A stretch of DNA of 64,000 bases from Lotus japonicus (GCF_012489685.1 NC_080043.1:83778292-83842291); one strand, 5' to 3'. Shown: positions 1-12,213, counted from the stretch's first letter. Notes: a model not told the origin generated them from the sequence alone. Program-made: numbers and translations.

Positions 1-122
1 TTCTTGTTGGGAATTTATTTTCTGCATATAGACACCATTAACAGTATGGTACAGTGATTGACCAAATTGGGCATCCTTTCTTGCGGATTAAAGTGTCCTA
101 ATTTTTTACCCATTTTCTACAG

Positions 123-3100
123 TGGACATAATTTCTGCTATTGAATTTGACAAGTCTGGTGATCATCTTGCTACGGGTGATCGAGGTGGTCGAGTAGTTC
201 TCTTTGAGCGCACAGATGCAAAAGATGTATGTATGATTGTTCCTTCTGCCATTGTTTTTCATTTGGAAGCAAACTTAGTTTCGATACTCAATATAAAATA
301 TAAATGTTCACTTTAAAATGCAGCATGTTTCGAGAAGGGATTCGGAGAGGATGGACTATTCAAATGTTGGTAGGCATCCTGAGTTCCGTTACAAAACAGA
401 GTTTCAGAGTCATGAGCCTGAGGTAATTTATAGTCCCCACTCCCCAGTAATTTGAAGTAACTACCTGTAGCTCATAAATGCTAATATATATGTCATTTGA
501 TCATTGTTTCAGTTTGACTATCTTAAGAGCTTGGAAATAGAAGAGAAAATTAACAAAATCAAATGGTGCCAAACAGCTAATGGTGCTCTCTTCCTTTTAT
601 CTACAAATGATAAAACAATTAAATATTGGAAGGTATGGAATGAATGCTCAGTTATGGCATGCTGTTTGCTGTTTTTCTTAATCAGTTTTTTTTTGTATGG
701 CAGACATGGATACATTTCTGTAGAACTAAGTTCAGTCCCTTTCTTAAATGCCTTGACAGCATAACTGTTAATGGATACTGGAGCAAGTAGTTGTAGTATG
801 GTAGTTAGCCAGCTTGAGTCATGAGTAACTACCATATGTATCATGGCTTATGAAGCCCATGTATCTGGGTACTATCGAATCTGTTGCCTGGGTTTCGCCT
901 TTGGAAATAACCAATTTTTTATAGACAAAATTTTAGTTAACCATATTACACTGCATGTAGAGGGCTATCTTTAGTGCACCTCTACATATAGCTGTTCACT
1001 TTCAAATGCATAATTTCATGACTCGCTTATGAACACTTCTATAGTTAGAGGAAATTAGTTAAAACTATTTATTAATGCAGTTTGTGATCTTGATGGTCCA
1101 TTGGTTTTGTGATTGTACTATTATACTAAAGGCATTGAGAAGACAGAATTTTGTGAGAAGTAAATATGAAAATGGCTATGCTGTTCAAAAAATTCCCGAT
1201 GGGATCTGCACGGTGTTTGCTTGTGCATGTATTCAAAATGAATATGACTATATTTCCTTCAGTAGTTTTTCACATCAATTAAATAGGACTGATATGTCTT
1301 CTAGGCCTCTTATTCTTTTTTGCTCTTATCTGAGAATTTAACAGGTTCAAGAAAAGAAGGTCAAAAAAATTACTGACTTGAATGTTGACCCTTCAAAAGC
1401 AATGGGAAATGGTTCTATTGCTAGTTCAAGTAATTCCAGTAGCTCTAGGCCATATCTTGCAAATGGAGAGTCTCCAGAAAGATCGCACAGTTATCTAAGC
1501 ACTGATTTCTCATTTCCACCAGGAGGCATACCTTCGCTAAGATTACCCTTGGTAAATGTATTCAGCTCTCCTATTTGAAGTCTTCTTTTATAGTTCGGTA
1601 TAAATATTAAGTGTGAATATTTACAATGAACAACCGAGAAATTAGTGAATTAACACGAAACATACAAAGCTCTGCAATGCATACTATGGACATTTTTTCT
1701 GTTTGAATGGAGTCCCGACTTTGTTTTATTTTTTATTTTGGGAGGGGAGGGGAGGGGAGGTTATCCAAAGTGAGATGTAATCTTGTCCTTTTCATGATTC
1801 ATAATTCATTATATTATGAAGGTATATGTTGAACATACAAGGCCTGGTGCAACTTGGAACTTGCAAGAGACCTTTTGCAGTTGATTTCGTCATAGTTGTT
1901 AAGGTCTTTTAAAAAAAGAAACTGAAATTTCATTAAAGATGTGAAAGAGTAAAAGCATCATGCTGGTAGTTGATATCAAAAGTAGTCCTTAAGTAGGCAG
2001 AGGTAAAGAACCAAATCCCTATATTAAGTCACTGAGATAGTTTTAAAACTTGGCTCGAATCGGCTGGTTTGTAAGCTAGCTGGGAAACTTATCCAAGTGG
2101 CATTTTAGTCCGGTTCTATTTAAGAAGTGGTGTGACTCAATTTGACTTCGCCGGGTTTCAAAAAAACTGGTGACTCGGCCTGGTTAACTTGGTCAAAAAA
2201 CGGGTTGACTAGGCCAACTTCTGTATTTATCAAAACAAATTTTGTATTTTACTTGTAATGAAAGGAAAAAACTAAAAAAGGCTTATGGCATTGTAAAGGT
2301 AAAAGATATTTGACTCCTTTTTAGCATAATATAATTGTGTTTTTGTATTCTTATAATTATAATTTGGTCTTGCACAATATATTAAACCTTGATAATTTAC
2401 TTGTATTTTTACCTAACGACTCAACCGGGCTGAGTTAATAACTGGTTTCATTGATCTTGATAATGAAGGCTGAAAAAGAGACAGAATACAAGTAAACACA
2501 TTTTTACCTAGGTAGAATTTTTAGCCTCGTTTGTGGACTCCTTGATAATGAAGGCTGAAAAAGAGACGGAAACAGAAAGACAAACATTGATCTTTGATTT
2601 ATTGTTGTGATTGTTCCATCCTTGTAGTTGTAGTGTTTATTTATGTATATTCTCGATAGATTATACAAGAGGGCGGAGAGGAAAGGGGTTACAGTTCTAA
2701 GCTTCTTTCTCAAACCTTGACAATTACATGTTTGAGATTTTGTAGTATGCTAGTGCTAACATATGGGTTGTATGTATACGTAGGTAACCAGCCATGAGAC
2801 CAGTCTGTTGGCTCGTTGTCGTCGAGTGTATGCACATGCTCATGATTATCATATCAATTCTATTTCCAATAACAGGTGATTTTAGTTTTGTTATTGACAG
2901 ATTGTGTACCGTATTTTTCTTTGTATTAAATTTTAGGTGCTGCTGAGAAACCATCTGGGTCCATAGTGTAGGCTGTCCAGTATCAAATCTTACGTTTTCG
3001 TTATATTTTTGTTCTCTTCATTTAGTGTCGATTTGAAAATGCTAATTAGTTTTCTTTCTCAAGTGTTGTTTCATATCTGCACGATTTTGTGTTCTTGTTT

Positions 3101-6100
3101 TTGTTATTGTATGCTTTTCTAATATCTGATCGCATTTCGATTATGGTATGTTTCAATATCTTCTAGCGATGGCGAAACTTTCATATCAGCTGATGATTTG
3201 CGAATAAATCTTTGGAACCTTGAAATTAGCAACCAAAGTTTTAATATTGTTGATGTAAAGCCTGCAAATATGGAGGATCTAACTGGTAAGCTCTTACTAT
3301 TATGTTATATTTTGTGCTGAAAATATTTCTCTGTTGGTAACTTGGAAAAATTTCATTTCAAAAAAAGAACTTGGAAAATTCATGTAATTGAGTAAGGATA
3401 ACAGCTTAGAAGTTAGTGTTTTATGTTCATTTTGCATGTATAAATCTTTCATCTCTGTGATGTTGAACGACAGTAAGATTAGGATTTAAATCACAATCAG
3501 GGTTATCTGGGTGAATCAAGGGTAGATAACAAGTGACTTGAAGGTTCTTGGGTGCATATTTTGTTAAGGGATATTTGCAAGCAATTGGATGGGTTTTTTA
3601 TGGTCGATTGATGGCTGTTTAGTTGCTGTGACCATTACCTGCGTATTTATTGTTGGGGATTTGATGAGTGTTAGGAACAATTGAAGTAAGAATCAACTAT
3701 TGCTTTGATGGGTTGGAATTTTTATGTCATTTGGCGAAGAAATTTGAACTTTGCAATTATTCCTCTGGATTTGATTGCACCGCAACCTGTCAGACAGCAA
3801 TGTGCTGCCATACTTTCATAAGTCTGATCTTCTGTTTAAAAGAAAGCATTATGCTTGTTTGAATAAAGCTTGTATAACTCATCCCGCAAGAATGACGAAT
3901 AAGATCCGAAACCAATAAGCATGAAGAGTCCATCCTACTACTACTGTACGGTGTAGGAAAATGCGCCAAAATAATGTGCTTCAGGCTTTTACTTACGGTG
4001 CCAGATCCAAGAAGGATTCAGTGCCTCCTGAGCCTAAGGGTGCGTTTGCGAGTTGAGTTTTGGAGGAGTGGGTAGGGAAGGGAAGAGAGAGGCTTCCAAG
4101 AAGCCCTCCCCTTGTTTGTGAGTTTTTAAGAAGGGGGGAAGGGTTTGGGGAATTTTTGAATACCCTCCAAGACCCTCTCTTAGTTATATTTTCTAGTTCC
4201 CCCAAGTTGGGGGTTTTGGACTTTCAAACAAGGGAAGGGCTTTCCCTCCTTCCCCCCTCTCCTCCCCTAAAAACTCAGAAACACACCCTAAGGCATGCCT
4301 GTATCCCTGTAGTAGCTAATTGATAACTTTAACCTTGCCCCCTCCCACCACTCTCACTCAAACACAAAAAGGTAAGGTGGAGATAATTAGAACAATAGAA
4401 TGTAAAAAAAAGTATAAATAGTTATTTTGGATGGGGTTTTGTGAACACCTCTGGAATTTCTTATATGTTTTCTAATATTTCTTTTGGCTTGATTCTTTTC
4501 TTCTAGTGTTGGTTGAGCTTTGACCGTAGGTATTATTATTATTTCAGAGGTTATAACATCAGCGGAATTTCACCCTACACATTGTAATACATTAGCGTAT
4601 AGCAGTTCAAAGGGTTCAATTCGTCTGATTGACTTGCGGCAGTCAGCCTTATGTGATTCTCATGCCAAACTGTAAGCTCATCTTTTGTGAACGTGTCATG
4701 CTTGTCTATTTCTGTTATGTTAGACCGAATAAGTTTTGGAGATAATTTGGAAATCAAAATGTTCCCTATGGAAAAAAAAAAGCACTTTTCTGAAGCCTAG
4801 TATGTAAATATGTATGTAAGTAATTTCTTATGCCTAGTAGTCTCACAGACAATTACCTTCTCAACAGATTTGAGGAGCAGGAGGCCCCAGGGTCTAGATC
4901 ATTTTTCACAGAGATTATTGCTTCTATCTCAGACATAAAATTTGCAAAGGATGGAAGATATATACTCAGTCGTGATTATATGACTCTAAAGGTTTGAAAT
5001 CATTATCATTACAAAATTATGCTTTTGTCACCTAAACTTTTCTGAGTATTTTGGATGTAGATACTTCAAATGTGTTGAATTGAAATGAGACATGGGACAT
5101 GGGTATCTTATCTCAACGAATTGTTGCTTATGGTGAAAGGGATCCCAAGTTTAATTGGATGTTGAAAATTTGGTTTGGTTGTTGAATCCCATGAGCAAAA
5201 TTGATATTTAAATTAAAACTATCTGTTCCGTGGACTTTCAGTTATTGTTGATGGTTACAATAACACACAGCATTCTGTCATTTAAAAGTTGTTTGGGTCT
5301 TGTGCGTTATGCTCTAAATTTCTCAAGCCCCATCTCATTTTACTTTACTTGTTTGTCAGTTATGGGACATCAACATGGATTCAGGCCCAGTTGCAACGTT
5401 CCAGGTTCATGAGTATTTAAGGCCAAAGGTAGAATTCTTCTAGATTAGCGATGAGCTATGAATTTCTGCTGCTTTATTGAATTATAATAATAACTGGCTT
5501 TTTTATTTGGAATTTGCAGCTTTGTGATTTATATGAAAACGATTCAATTTTTGACAAGTTTGAGTGTTGTCTGAGTGGTGATGGATCACGTGTTTCAACT
5601 GGTTCTTACAGGTCCCTAATTCAAACTTCATCTGTGATTTTGTTAACTTTGAATTCTGCATCTTACTATTTGTTTCCTTTGATGCCAGCAATCTATTCCG
5701 TGTGTTTGGTTGTGCCCCGGGAAGTACTGAGGCTACGACTTTGGAAGCCAGTAAAAATCCAATGAGGTAATTTTATATTGGAAGTTCTAACACCAGCTAT
5801 AAATTAGTTCAGCATTGTGGCATTTATATGATTTTTTTTTTTCATCTCCTCAGGCGACAAGTTCCAACTCCTTCAAGGCCTGCTAGATCACTGGGGAACA
5901 GTATAACTAGAGTTGTAAGACGTGGTAAGTTTTCTATCTGACAAACTTGATTAACTGGAGTTTTCATCATATAGGGTGCGGTTGGGGAAACAACTTAATT
6001 AAGCGTTTATCGCCTAAGCACTTGTTCATAAGCTATTTTGAAAAACTTATTGAAATAAGGTTAAAAATAGGTTATAAGTAAGCTAAGCTCTCTCAAACAC

Positions 6101-6329
6101 CTGCACAAGTTTTTATACTATAAACTTAAATGAGCTCTTACTAAAGGGGCCATAATCTTGTTCTCACAACAATTTTATAAAATCTTGAACAGGAGCTGAA
6201 AGCTCTGGTGTTGATGCAAATGGGAATTCTTTTGATTTCACGACAAAGTTGCTGCACTTGGCGTGGCACCCAACTGAAAATTCAATTGCTTGCGCTGCTG
6301 CGAATAGCTTATACATGTACTATGCTTGA
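123..6329 (+). CDS. PP2A-B55: PP2A regulatory subunit B55 (WD40), 3' part, 13 coding exons
   Basis: Encodes the B/B55 WD-repeat subunit that sets substrate choice and location of the protein phosphatase 2A holoenzyme. Exons by GT/AG and frame: 123-226, 324-422, 513-632, 1345-1551, 2784-2875, 3167-3285, 4548-4671, 4868-4991, 5360-5428, 5520-5611, 5689-5766, 5854-5924, 6193-6329. They join without frameshift into about 477 residues. Signature segments include [63 protein letters not shown] and the C-terminus ANSLYMYYA, all diagnostic of plant B55. The first visible exon begins in phase 1 (a Val codon is split), so roughly 35-40 N-terminal residues lie upstream of the window. The exon at 1345-1551 encodes the Ser/Asn-rich plant-specific insertion. 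No premature stop is seen, so the gene is probably functional. Introns hold MITEs (see separate entries). Confidence 0.97.
2040..2470. repeat. Dispersed-repeat-like block in B55 intron (1552-2783)
   Basis: The intron contains stretches rich in the words ggttgact/aaccggg (about 2046-2215 and 2410-2450), typical of degenerate short plant DNA transposons with AACCGG-rich ends. A 25-base segment, cttgataatgaaggctgaa followed by aagaga, occurs twice (near 2456 and near 2541), pointing to a local duplication. No coding potential. Confidence 0.3.
3339..3378. repeat. Possible micro-insertion flanked by 11-bp direct repeats
   Basis: aacttggaaaa at 3339-3349 and 3368-3378 brackets an 18-bp segment ending in an A run (atttcatttcaaaaaaag). 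The layout resembles a LINE-tail insertion with target-site duplication, but the repeat is short and A-rich. Confidence 0.35.
4038..4288. mobile_element. Tourist-like (PIF/Harbinger) MITE in B55 intron
   Basis: 251-bp element with terminal inverted repeats. The left end reads gggtgcgtttgcgagttg; the reverse complement of the right end reads gggtgtgtttctgagttttt. A TAA trinucleotide flanks both sides (4035-4037 and 4289-4291), the target duplication expected for PIF/Harbinger-derived Tourist MITEs. The interior has imperfect G/A-rich and C/T-rich arms that could fold back. It lies inside the intron between the exons ending at 3285 and starting at 4548, so it should be spliced out. Non-coding. 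Confidence 0.75.
5974..6151. mobile_element. MITE in last B55 intron, same family as the copy at 30.85 kb
   Basis: Starts gggtgcggttgggga, followed by acaacttaattaagcg, and ends near ctcttactaaaggggcc. The core words acaacttaattaagcg, ataagctatttt and ctctctcaaacac recur in the element at 30853-31142. Termini are imperfect, so the boundaries are approximate. Confidence 0.55.
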
Positions 6330-7000
6330 GGAAAGATGGTTGAAGGACATGAATTTGCTTCTTCATTAACCTGTTTTTTGGGTTGCTGTGGGAAAAGGCT
6401 TCTTTTCCCTTGTTACCAACCATTGAGTTGGAGGCTACATTAACTCACACTACAAGTGCCCTTCAAAATCTTTAGCAGGAGCTCTTTATAAAGATCCAGA
6501 AGTGGCTGTTTCGAAATTCCTGGGTAGGCAGATTTTATTTTGTTTCTGGATGGGGCATCTTAGTTTTAATTTTTTTTCTTTCAATTTTCCTCCTTCTGAT
6601 TCCGACCCTAATATTCTTTCCCCCTTTTTCTGCATCTTCTTCTTGTGAAAGAGAAGGTGCAGTCAAATGCTTCATATTGTGTTTGGCTTGGAAATGAAGA
6701 AGAAAATGTGATTGTAGCTCTCCTACAACAGATAAAGATAAAAGATAAAATGTAGTTCTTTTCTTTTTGCCCAGATAGATGTCTTGTGGGATGGAGCAGT
6801 GGAAACATGCAGTGCATCATTTTTTCATTGATTATTTTTGTGTTGGTAATTGAATTTGGCATGTTTTGAAGTCTAGTTTTTGCTACACTGTCAATTTTTG
6901 TGTAAAATGTCAAAGGAAGTAATTATTTTTTGTTGCAATGGTGTTGGATAAACTTGGATTTTCTCTCCTTCCTTGTGTCTTTATTGGCAAAGCCACCAAA
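6330..7000 (+). other. Probable 3' UTR and downstream flank of the B55 gene
   Basis: AT-rich sequence after the B55 stop codon with T-rich runs. Small ORFs here are not supported by any recognisable domain. The exact polyadenylation site cannot be assigned by eye. Confidence 0.5.
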
Positions 7001-9045
7001 TCTTTTGCTGGATTTTACACTGTTGTGATAGATTTTTTTTTGTTACCACGTGAGAATTGTTCTTATGTTACATAGACTACCTTCTTTCTTGGTAGAAAGA
7101 TGAACACAGTATGAAATTTTATAAAAAAGCAATTTACAATTCAAAGATCAGTGTTGCGTCTATCCTTGGATGAATCATATGAACTATTCTTAGCAGCTAC
7201 TAATGATGACTTGAACTTTGTACATAACTTCTGTCCTGAGCAGATCTAATTGTTGGCTAATGTATCTTTGTCGCTTAACATGTCTTTTATTGCTTCATTT
7301 CCATCTTACATTCTTGGTTTTGTTTCTATCGGCCTAGAAAATCGATATATTTTTTCCTATTGAACATGGCTCAAACAACGGAGATATGCTATTTGGTTGC
7401 TCAAGATTTGTTAGAAAGCTCAACCAAAATATAAATAACCAATCAAAGTTGTAATAAAGATGTTTTCGAGTTTACTATCATTGCAAACAACGTTGCCTTT
7501 TGCAAGCACTTAGTTTAAGGTAAATAAACAGAGTCTTTTACCATATGTTTTTATTACAAAATGAAGGAACAGTAAATTGTGTAGTATTTTTCCACGTTAA
7601 ATGAGGTGAGAAATTAAGTAATGGAAGTCATTTAATTCCATTTTTTTAATGAAATTGCCCAAACCACTTTATGGTTGGGCCAACTTTCTATTGGCCCAGA
7701 TCTTGCATTACAAAGCACAATAATGTATTTTATTGCATTTCATCTTCTAGTTAAGTTGTTGGCTTTGGACCAAAAAGATTTGTTGGCTTAATAAAGGCTT
7801 TGGACCATGCTAGATGACAACAACAACGATTAAAGTTGTCGACTGGCGTAACAATGGCGGTGGTAGGGGAGGAGAAGGAGGAAAGAGGAGATATCAATAT
7901 AATAATTATAGGATTGAGATATTACATGCTCTTGAAAGCAGAAGGTTTAACTGCAAAATAATACAGAAAATTGAGTAAAAACAATTTCAGCATATTTTTT
8001 ACGAACTTATTTTATTTTAAACTATACATATTTGAAAATAAAAAGTTAAAAACTGAAAAAGTCTCGACTCACAAACGGATCTAACTAATGAAAATCGGTA
8101 CAACTAAATGATAAACAAACAAAGTGATATAAAAGAAAACAATAAAATTGTGAAATTATAAGATTAAGTATATAACTCTTTGATAACAGAAAAACATTAT
8201 TCACCCGAAATTACTAAAACAACTGTCATTCACACTCATATACTTATTTTCTTGTTACAGGTTTGAAAGTCAATTAAAAACCACAATGAAGTCAACTTCA
8301 TGGTTAATAAAAGTAACTCTCGTTAACTTTTACTGTTGTTCATCATGATTTTGATTTCACCTTAATTTTGAAGGAGTTCTAAATATGCACTTATGCACCT
8401 AATTTTCTCTATTTTTTCCTTCTTATTGCCATTTGATATTTCTCTTCCCTATTTCTATATATCTCTTTTAAGATGTGGTTAGAATGTATATACGTAAAGT
8501 TGTGAACCATGTTTTTCCTTACTAGGGCAAAGTAACAGGAACTCTAGATAGGCAAAGGGATTGGCTCTTGAGTTGAGCAGGTAGATAGAGTGATATAAGG
8601 ATAAGCAATCTCCATCTCTGGCGTGTTGGACGCGGGAACGACATGGACAAGACATTAGGACTAGCTGCTATTCAAACTCACACGCACCGGCCTTCCTAAA
8701 CCATGCCATGTCTGATGTCCCCAACCCTGTCTTTAATTTGTTGTTGACTTCCTGTGTTTTTATCAAGGTTTACCCTCTACAGTTTTTATTTTCACTAGTT
8801 CCTCCTCTTATCACTCTCCAAAGGTTTGTTATCATGTAACATACCGTTAATCACTCCCCACTCCCCCAAATTTTGCAGTTCTTATCTGCAAAAATAATTC
8901 GTTCAGGTGTGTGAATTTGTTGTGGGTGATTATGTGAGTGATTTTTATGTTTGGAGGACCCGATATATATTTGGGATTTTATATAAACTTTTCAAAAACC
9001 TATATATTAATTAATATTATTATATGTTTTTTAATAGAGTTTAAT
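7001..9045. other. Intergenic, no gene seen
   Basis: AT-rich sequence on both strands with frequent stops. No domain, RNA gene or terminal-repeat pair could be supported here. Confidence 0.5.
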
Positions 9046-9210
9046 TTTGATGCACCGACGGTGTAAAGTTTTTTTACACCGTCAACCAATTAGATTTTAA
9101 GGATGTGACATGTCAATTAAAGAAATTAAATGAAAAGAGAGATTTTCTCACATCCTTGAAATCTGATTGGTTGACGGTGTAAAAAAACTTTACACCGTCG
9201 GTGCATCAAA
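9046..9210. mobile_element. Near-perfect hairpin (foldback) MITE
   Basis: The two arms are almost exact reverse complements for about 60 bases each: the left arm begins tttgatgcaccgacggtgta and the right arm ends with its complement. Only a short AT-rich loop separates them. Each arm also carries an internal inverted word (acggtgtaaa... tttacaccgt), so the arm itself can fold. A diverged relative is at 19801-19935. Superfamily not assigned, because no clear target duplication was found. Confidence 0.75.
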
Positions 9211-9769
9211 CTTTTTCTCTTTTTAATAAGTGTATTTATCTGAAAATCTTATAATCTTATTTGCTTTTTTTTTTTTGGTGAGACTCTTTAGATGTTATTG
9301 TTTTTTTTTTTTAAAAAAAAAAGATTTTCAGATAGACACAAATATGTCTCTCTCTTATGAGATATAAATGATTCGTTGAGGAGATAGATATTGACACAAG
9401 TTGAGGTTATATATTCTTAGATGTTAGAGGGTGCATGTGTTTAACAATTACCATATTCTTTGAGTAATGATAATGGATGTGCAAATTTTCTAATCAAGTT
9501 TGGGGCAAGACAAGATCAACATTTGACTATAATTGCGACTTTATTTGAGAAAATATTCAGACAGTTTCTGGAGAACCTCTTTTCAGTAGGTTAGATGATT
9601 GTTTTTTAGTTTTTTTTTATTACATGTGTTTTTCTATCATATCTTCTAAAAGCGGACTTCAATAGTAACATAGATAACATTTGGATACTTAGATATATTT
9701 AGGATAAAATAATCATTTTCAAACCACTTTCTACGTTTATAACTATAATATTGTCATACTCTAAAATTT
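9211..9769. other. Intergenic, no gene seen
   Basis: AT-rich, with poly-T and poly-A runs near 9260-9330. No supported feature. Confidence 0.5.
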
Positions 9770-9822
9770 GACATATTCTTTATATTTACTTTCAAAAAAA
9801 AAAGACATATTCTTTATATTTA
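9770..9822. mobile_element. Micro-retroinsertion: 15 bp inside a perfect 19-bp direct repeat
   Basis: The 19-mer gacatattctttatattta occurs at 9770-9788 and again at 9804-9822. Between them is only ctttcaaaaaaaaaa, which looks like the very end of a poly(A)-tailed LINE. The arrangement (A-tail next to the right-hand copy, long perfect duplication) fits an extremely 5'-truncated target-primed insertion. Confidence 0.6.
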
Positions 9823-9852
9823 TTATTTCATTTTTTACTATTTGTTATTTAT

Positions 9853-9900
9853 TTGAACATATGTTGCTTATCAAAAAAATAATAATAATTGAACATATGT
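9853..9900. mobile_element. Micro-retroinsertion: 24 bp inside a perfect 12-bp direct repeat
   Basis: ttgaacatatgt at 9853-9864 and 9889-9900 flanks a 24-bp tail, tgcttatcaaaaaaataat followed by aataa. It lies 31 bp downstream of a second such insertion. Again only an A-rich 3' tail appears to have been inserted. Confidence 0.6.
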
Positions 9901-10152
9901 AGATTCGACAAAACACTCTGCACAGTGGACTTGCCCGAGCCAATTTCGGGAGTAATTTGGACTCCATTCTTTTAGGTTTAGCGCTAGAAGCTACGCCTAT
10001 GCCCATTATTGGTCTTATGGATTGAGATTGAAAATTTATAAGCAATCATTCATGAGACTACATCAAATTAATAAGACTTCAACTCTACTAAGATTTCAAC
10101 TCTGCCTCGGTAAGTTAGTAGTTATATTTTTTTAGTATGGGTGCGTTCACAT

Positions 10153-10325
10153 GAATATTTGGATGTCCATCAGAGTTAGGAGTCCATGGGCCAGACCCAC
10201 ATGTATACTTGTTCAACACTCTAAACCTAATAGTATAAATACAAGGGAGTCTGCACCTAGCAGAACATCTCCATCACACTATTTCTCTATCTTTTGTTCC
10301 TCTATTCTCCTCTCTTAATTATTTA
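10153..10325 (+). repeat. 5' LTR of copia element, left portion
   Basis: Matches the 3' LTR at 18619-18790 almost base for base from gaatatttggatg through to the CACTA insertion site. Contains the TATA-like word tagtataaatacaaggg near 10231, the likely promoter of the element. Confidence 0.88.
10231..10243 (+). promoter_or_regulatory. TATA box of copia 5' LTR
   Basis: tagtataaataca lies in the middle of the LTR and is conserved in the 3' LTR, in a position suited to driving the genomic transcript. The element is dead, so the signal is relic. Confidence 0.45.
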
Positions 10326-11036
10326 CACTACCACAAAAAAGGCCTTGGGTAGCGGTTCATTTCAACATTGGGTAGCGGTTAAGTGGGTGTTGCTAAATTG
10401 GCCGTTGCTAAAGTTGGGTAGCGGTTTGTAACCGCTACTCAATTAAAAAGATGGGTAGCGGTTCCAGGACCGCTTCGCAATAAAAGATGAGTAGCGGTTT
10501 TCAACCGCTACGCATTAGGCATAAAACCGCCACTTAAGTGTTTTTTTTTTAAATTGTAGGAACCGCTGCCTTACGTTATTTTTTTTTTAAAGCTACCTTA
10601 CTTTTTTTTTTTTTCAGCTGCCTTACGTTTTTTTCCTTTTGTCAGCAGCAAGCAAATCAATCAGAACATAACCAAATTAATACTTGATACCCAACGTGAA
10701 ATATAACAGTAGGATCAAAAACTAAATAAAGAACAACTCAATATCCATATAACTGTGCTGAAACCAAACAAATTAAGAATTGTGCACCAAAACACAAATT
10801 CAATCTTGATATCTATATACACTTGTTTATGTTTACAAATAGAACAAATCCACCACTACGTTATACCTAGCAAAGAGATTTTGAATTGAGGAATCACGTT
10901 TATTCTTCAAAGATGTGTGAGCCTGCAATTCAGATTAGAGACAAAATTACAACATTCCTCATGATTGGATGTCAGTATAGGCAACTTGCGTATCCAATTC
11001 ATATACCTCTTCTTCTGTCCTTAGCTTGCTAATCCC

Positions 11037-11185
11037 TCAGATGGAATCATCTATGGACTTCTTAAGGAAAGAACTTTCAGTGTCAGTGTCATTCATCTCT
11101 CTTTCCAACTTGCTTATTTTTGTTTGTAACATTGCAATCCTTTCTTCAAACTTGATCTTGCATTCCATCAACTCTTCATCAGTGT
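11037..11185 (-). CDS. Possible coiled-coil terminal exon inside CACTA element
   Basis: Minus strand after a TTAG acceptor at 11186-11189: an acidic/basic heptad-like stretch (DEELMECKIKFEERIAMLQ, then KISKLEREMND) ending at a TGA at 11037-11039. The composition suits a coiled coil. A second piece with similar character (VRRIQDLNAKIDHAEKHRK) lies near 11460-11540, in another frame from the KASII remnant. The source gene is not recognised. Together with the KASII block this suggests at least two captured genes. Confidence 0.35.
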
Positions 11186-11559
11186 CTAATCAATACAAGA
11201 AGCAGAAAAGGCATGAGAAACATACAAATATATTATGATGATCATATCTGCCTGGGTTCAATCTTTAAGTAACAAGATAAAAAAAATAAGAAAACAACTG
11301 ACAAAAGATAAGAAATTTAAAACTGACTCACTAATGCAGTGATGGTATGTATACTATGCTCAACACCTAGACACCTTCATTCTCCTCAGCAAGAGCTGAA
11401 TATTGTTTCTGCTGTTCCTTAAACAAGACGCGTCGTTGTGTAGTTATAGTTGATATCTACTCTTGCACCCTCCGCAAATTTTTCGATGTTTTTCAGCATG
11501 ATCAATTTTAGCATTCAAATCTTGAATGCGTCTAACTGCTGTATGGTTTTTGTATTATA

Positions 11560-12213
11560 TTTCTCTGTGAGATTGCCCTGCATACCACAAAGCCTCTCAA
11601 ACCTGCATCAATGATTGTTGGATAAAAATATCAAATTCATGGCATGACAACTCCATACAAGCCATAAAATGAGTAACAAAATAATATCAATTGGTATAAT
11701 AGTAGCATCTCAGCCACCACAAAGCATCACATCCTGCACAAAATTTCCACATTTATTAAATTTGTTAGTACCTTTGGATAAAGTGAAAATCTCATTAAAA
11801 CACACTCTAAGGCCAAAAATAAAAGAAAGAGCTAGGAGAAGAAATCCAGGATCCTAAGAGTAAGTATCAAAGTAAAATACTTACAGCTTCACCTCTAATG
11901 ATATGGTTTGCTGCATTCAGTCTACAAAAATTACTAGTGGCACAAGCTGTAGAGATAGAATGATTAGGGCCCATCCATCCCTGCAATCCATAAAGAATCA
12001 TTGATCGAATATCAATAGGAAACATAAAGAAGCTTATGAGTAAAACCAAAACACCTAATTATGGTGTCTATACTATAGTAGGCTCTAAAATCTATTCAAA
12101 CAAACCAGATTCATTGTAAGAATGGCAGAACCCATATTTGTTGTTGTAAAAGTACACAAAGGATTCATCTTCTTATCTGATATTCGTAAAGCTTCAGCAG
12201 CATCATTAAAAAC
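11560..12213 (-). pseudogene. KAS2: Captured fragment of beta-ketoacyl-ACP synthase II (FabF-type)
   Basis: Four minus-strand exon-like blocks with retained splice signals: 12106-12213 (36 codons, VFNDAAEALRISDKKMNP...), 11885-11980 (32 codons, GWMGPNHSISTACATSNF...), 11688-11733 (DVMLCGG then a TGA stop, then DATIIPI) and from 11602 downward (GLRGFVVCRAISQRN). Joined in order they follow the plastid condensing enzyme KASII through the active-site Cys context (STACATS). Damage: one in-frame TGA in the third block, apparent loss of a residue before TTTNMGSA in the first, and loss of GT at the donor after the third block. The catalytic His region and the remaining C-terminal half are absent. 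It is therefore a transposon-carried partial copy, not a working enzyme. Confidence 0.85.
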
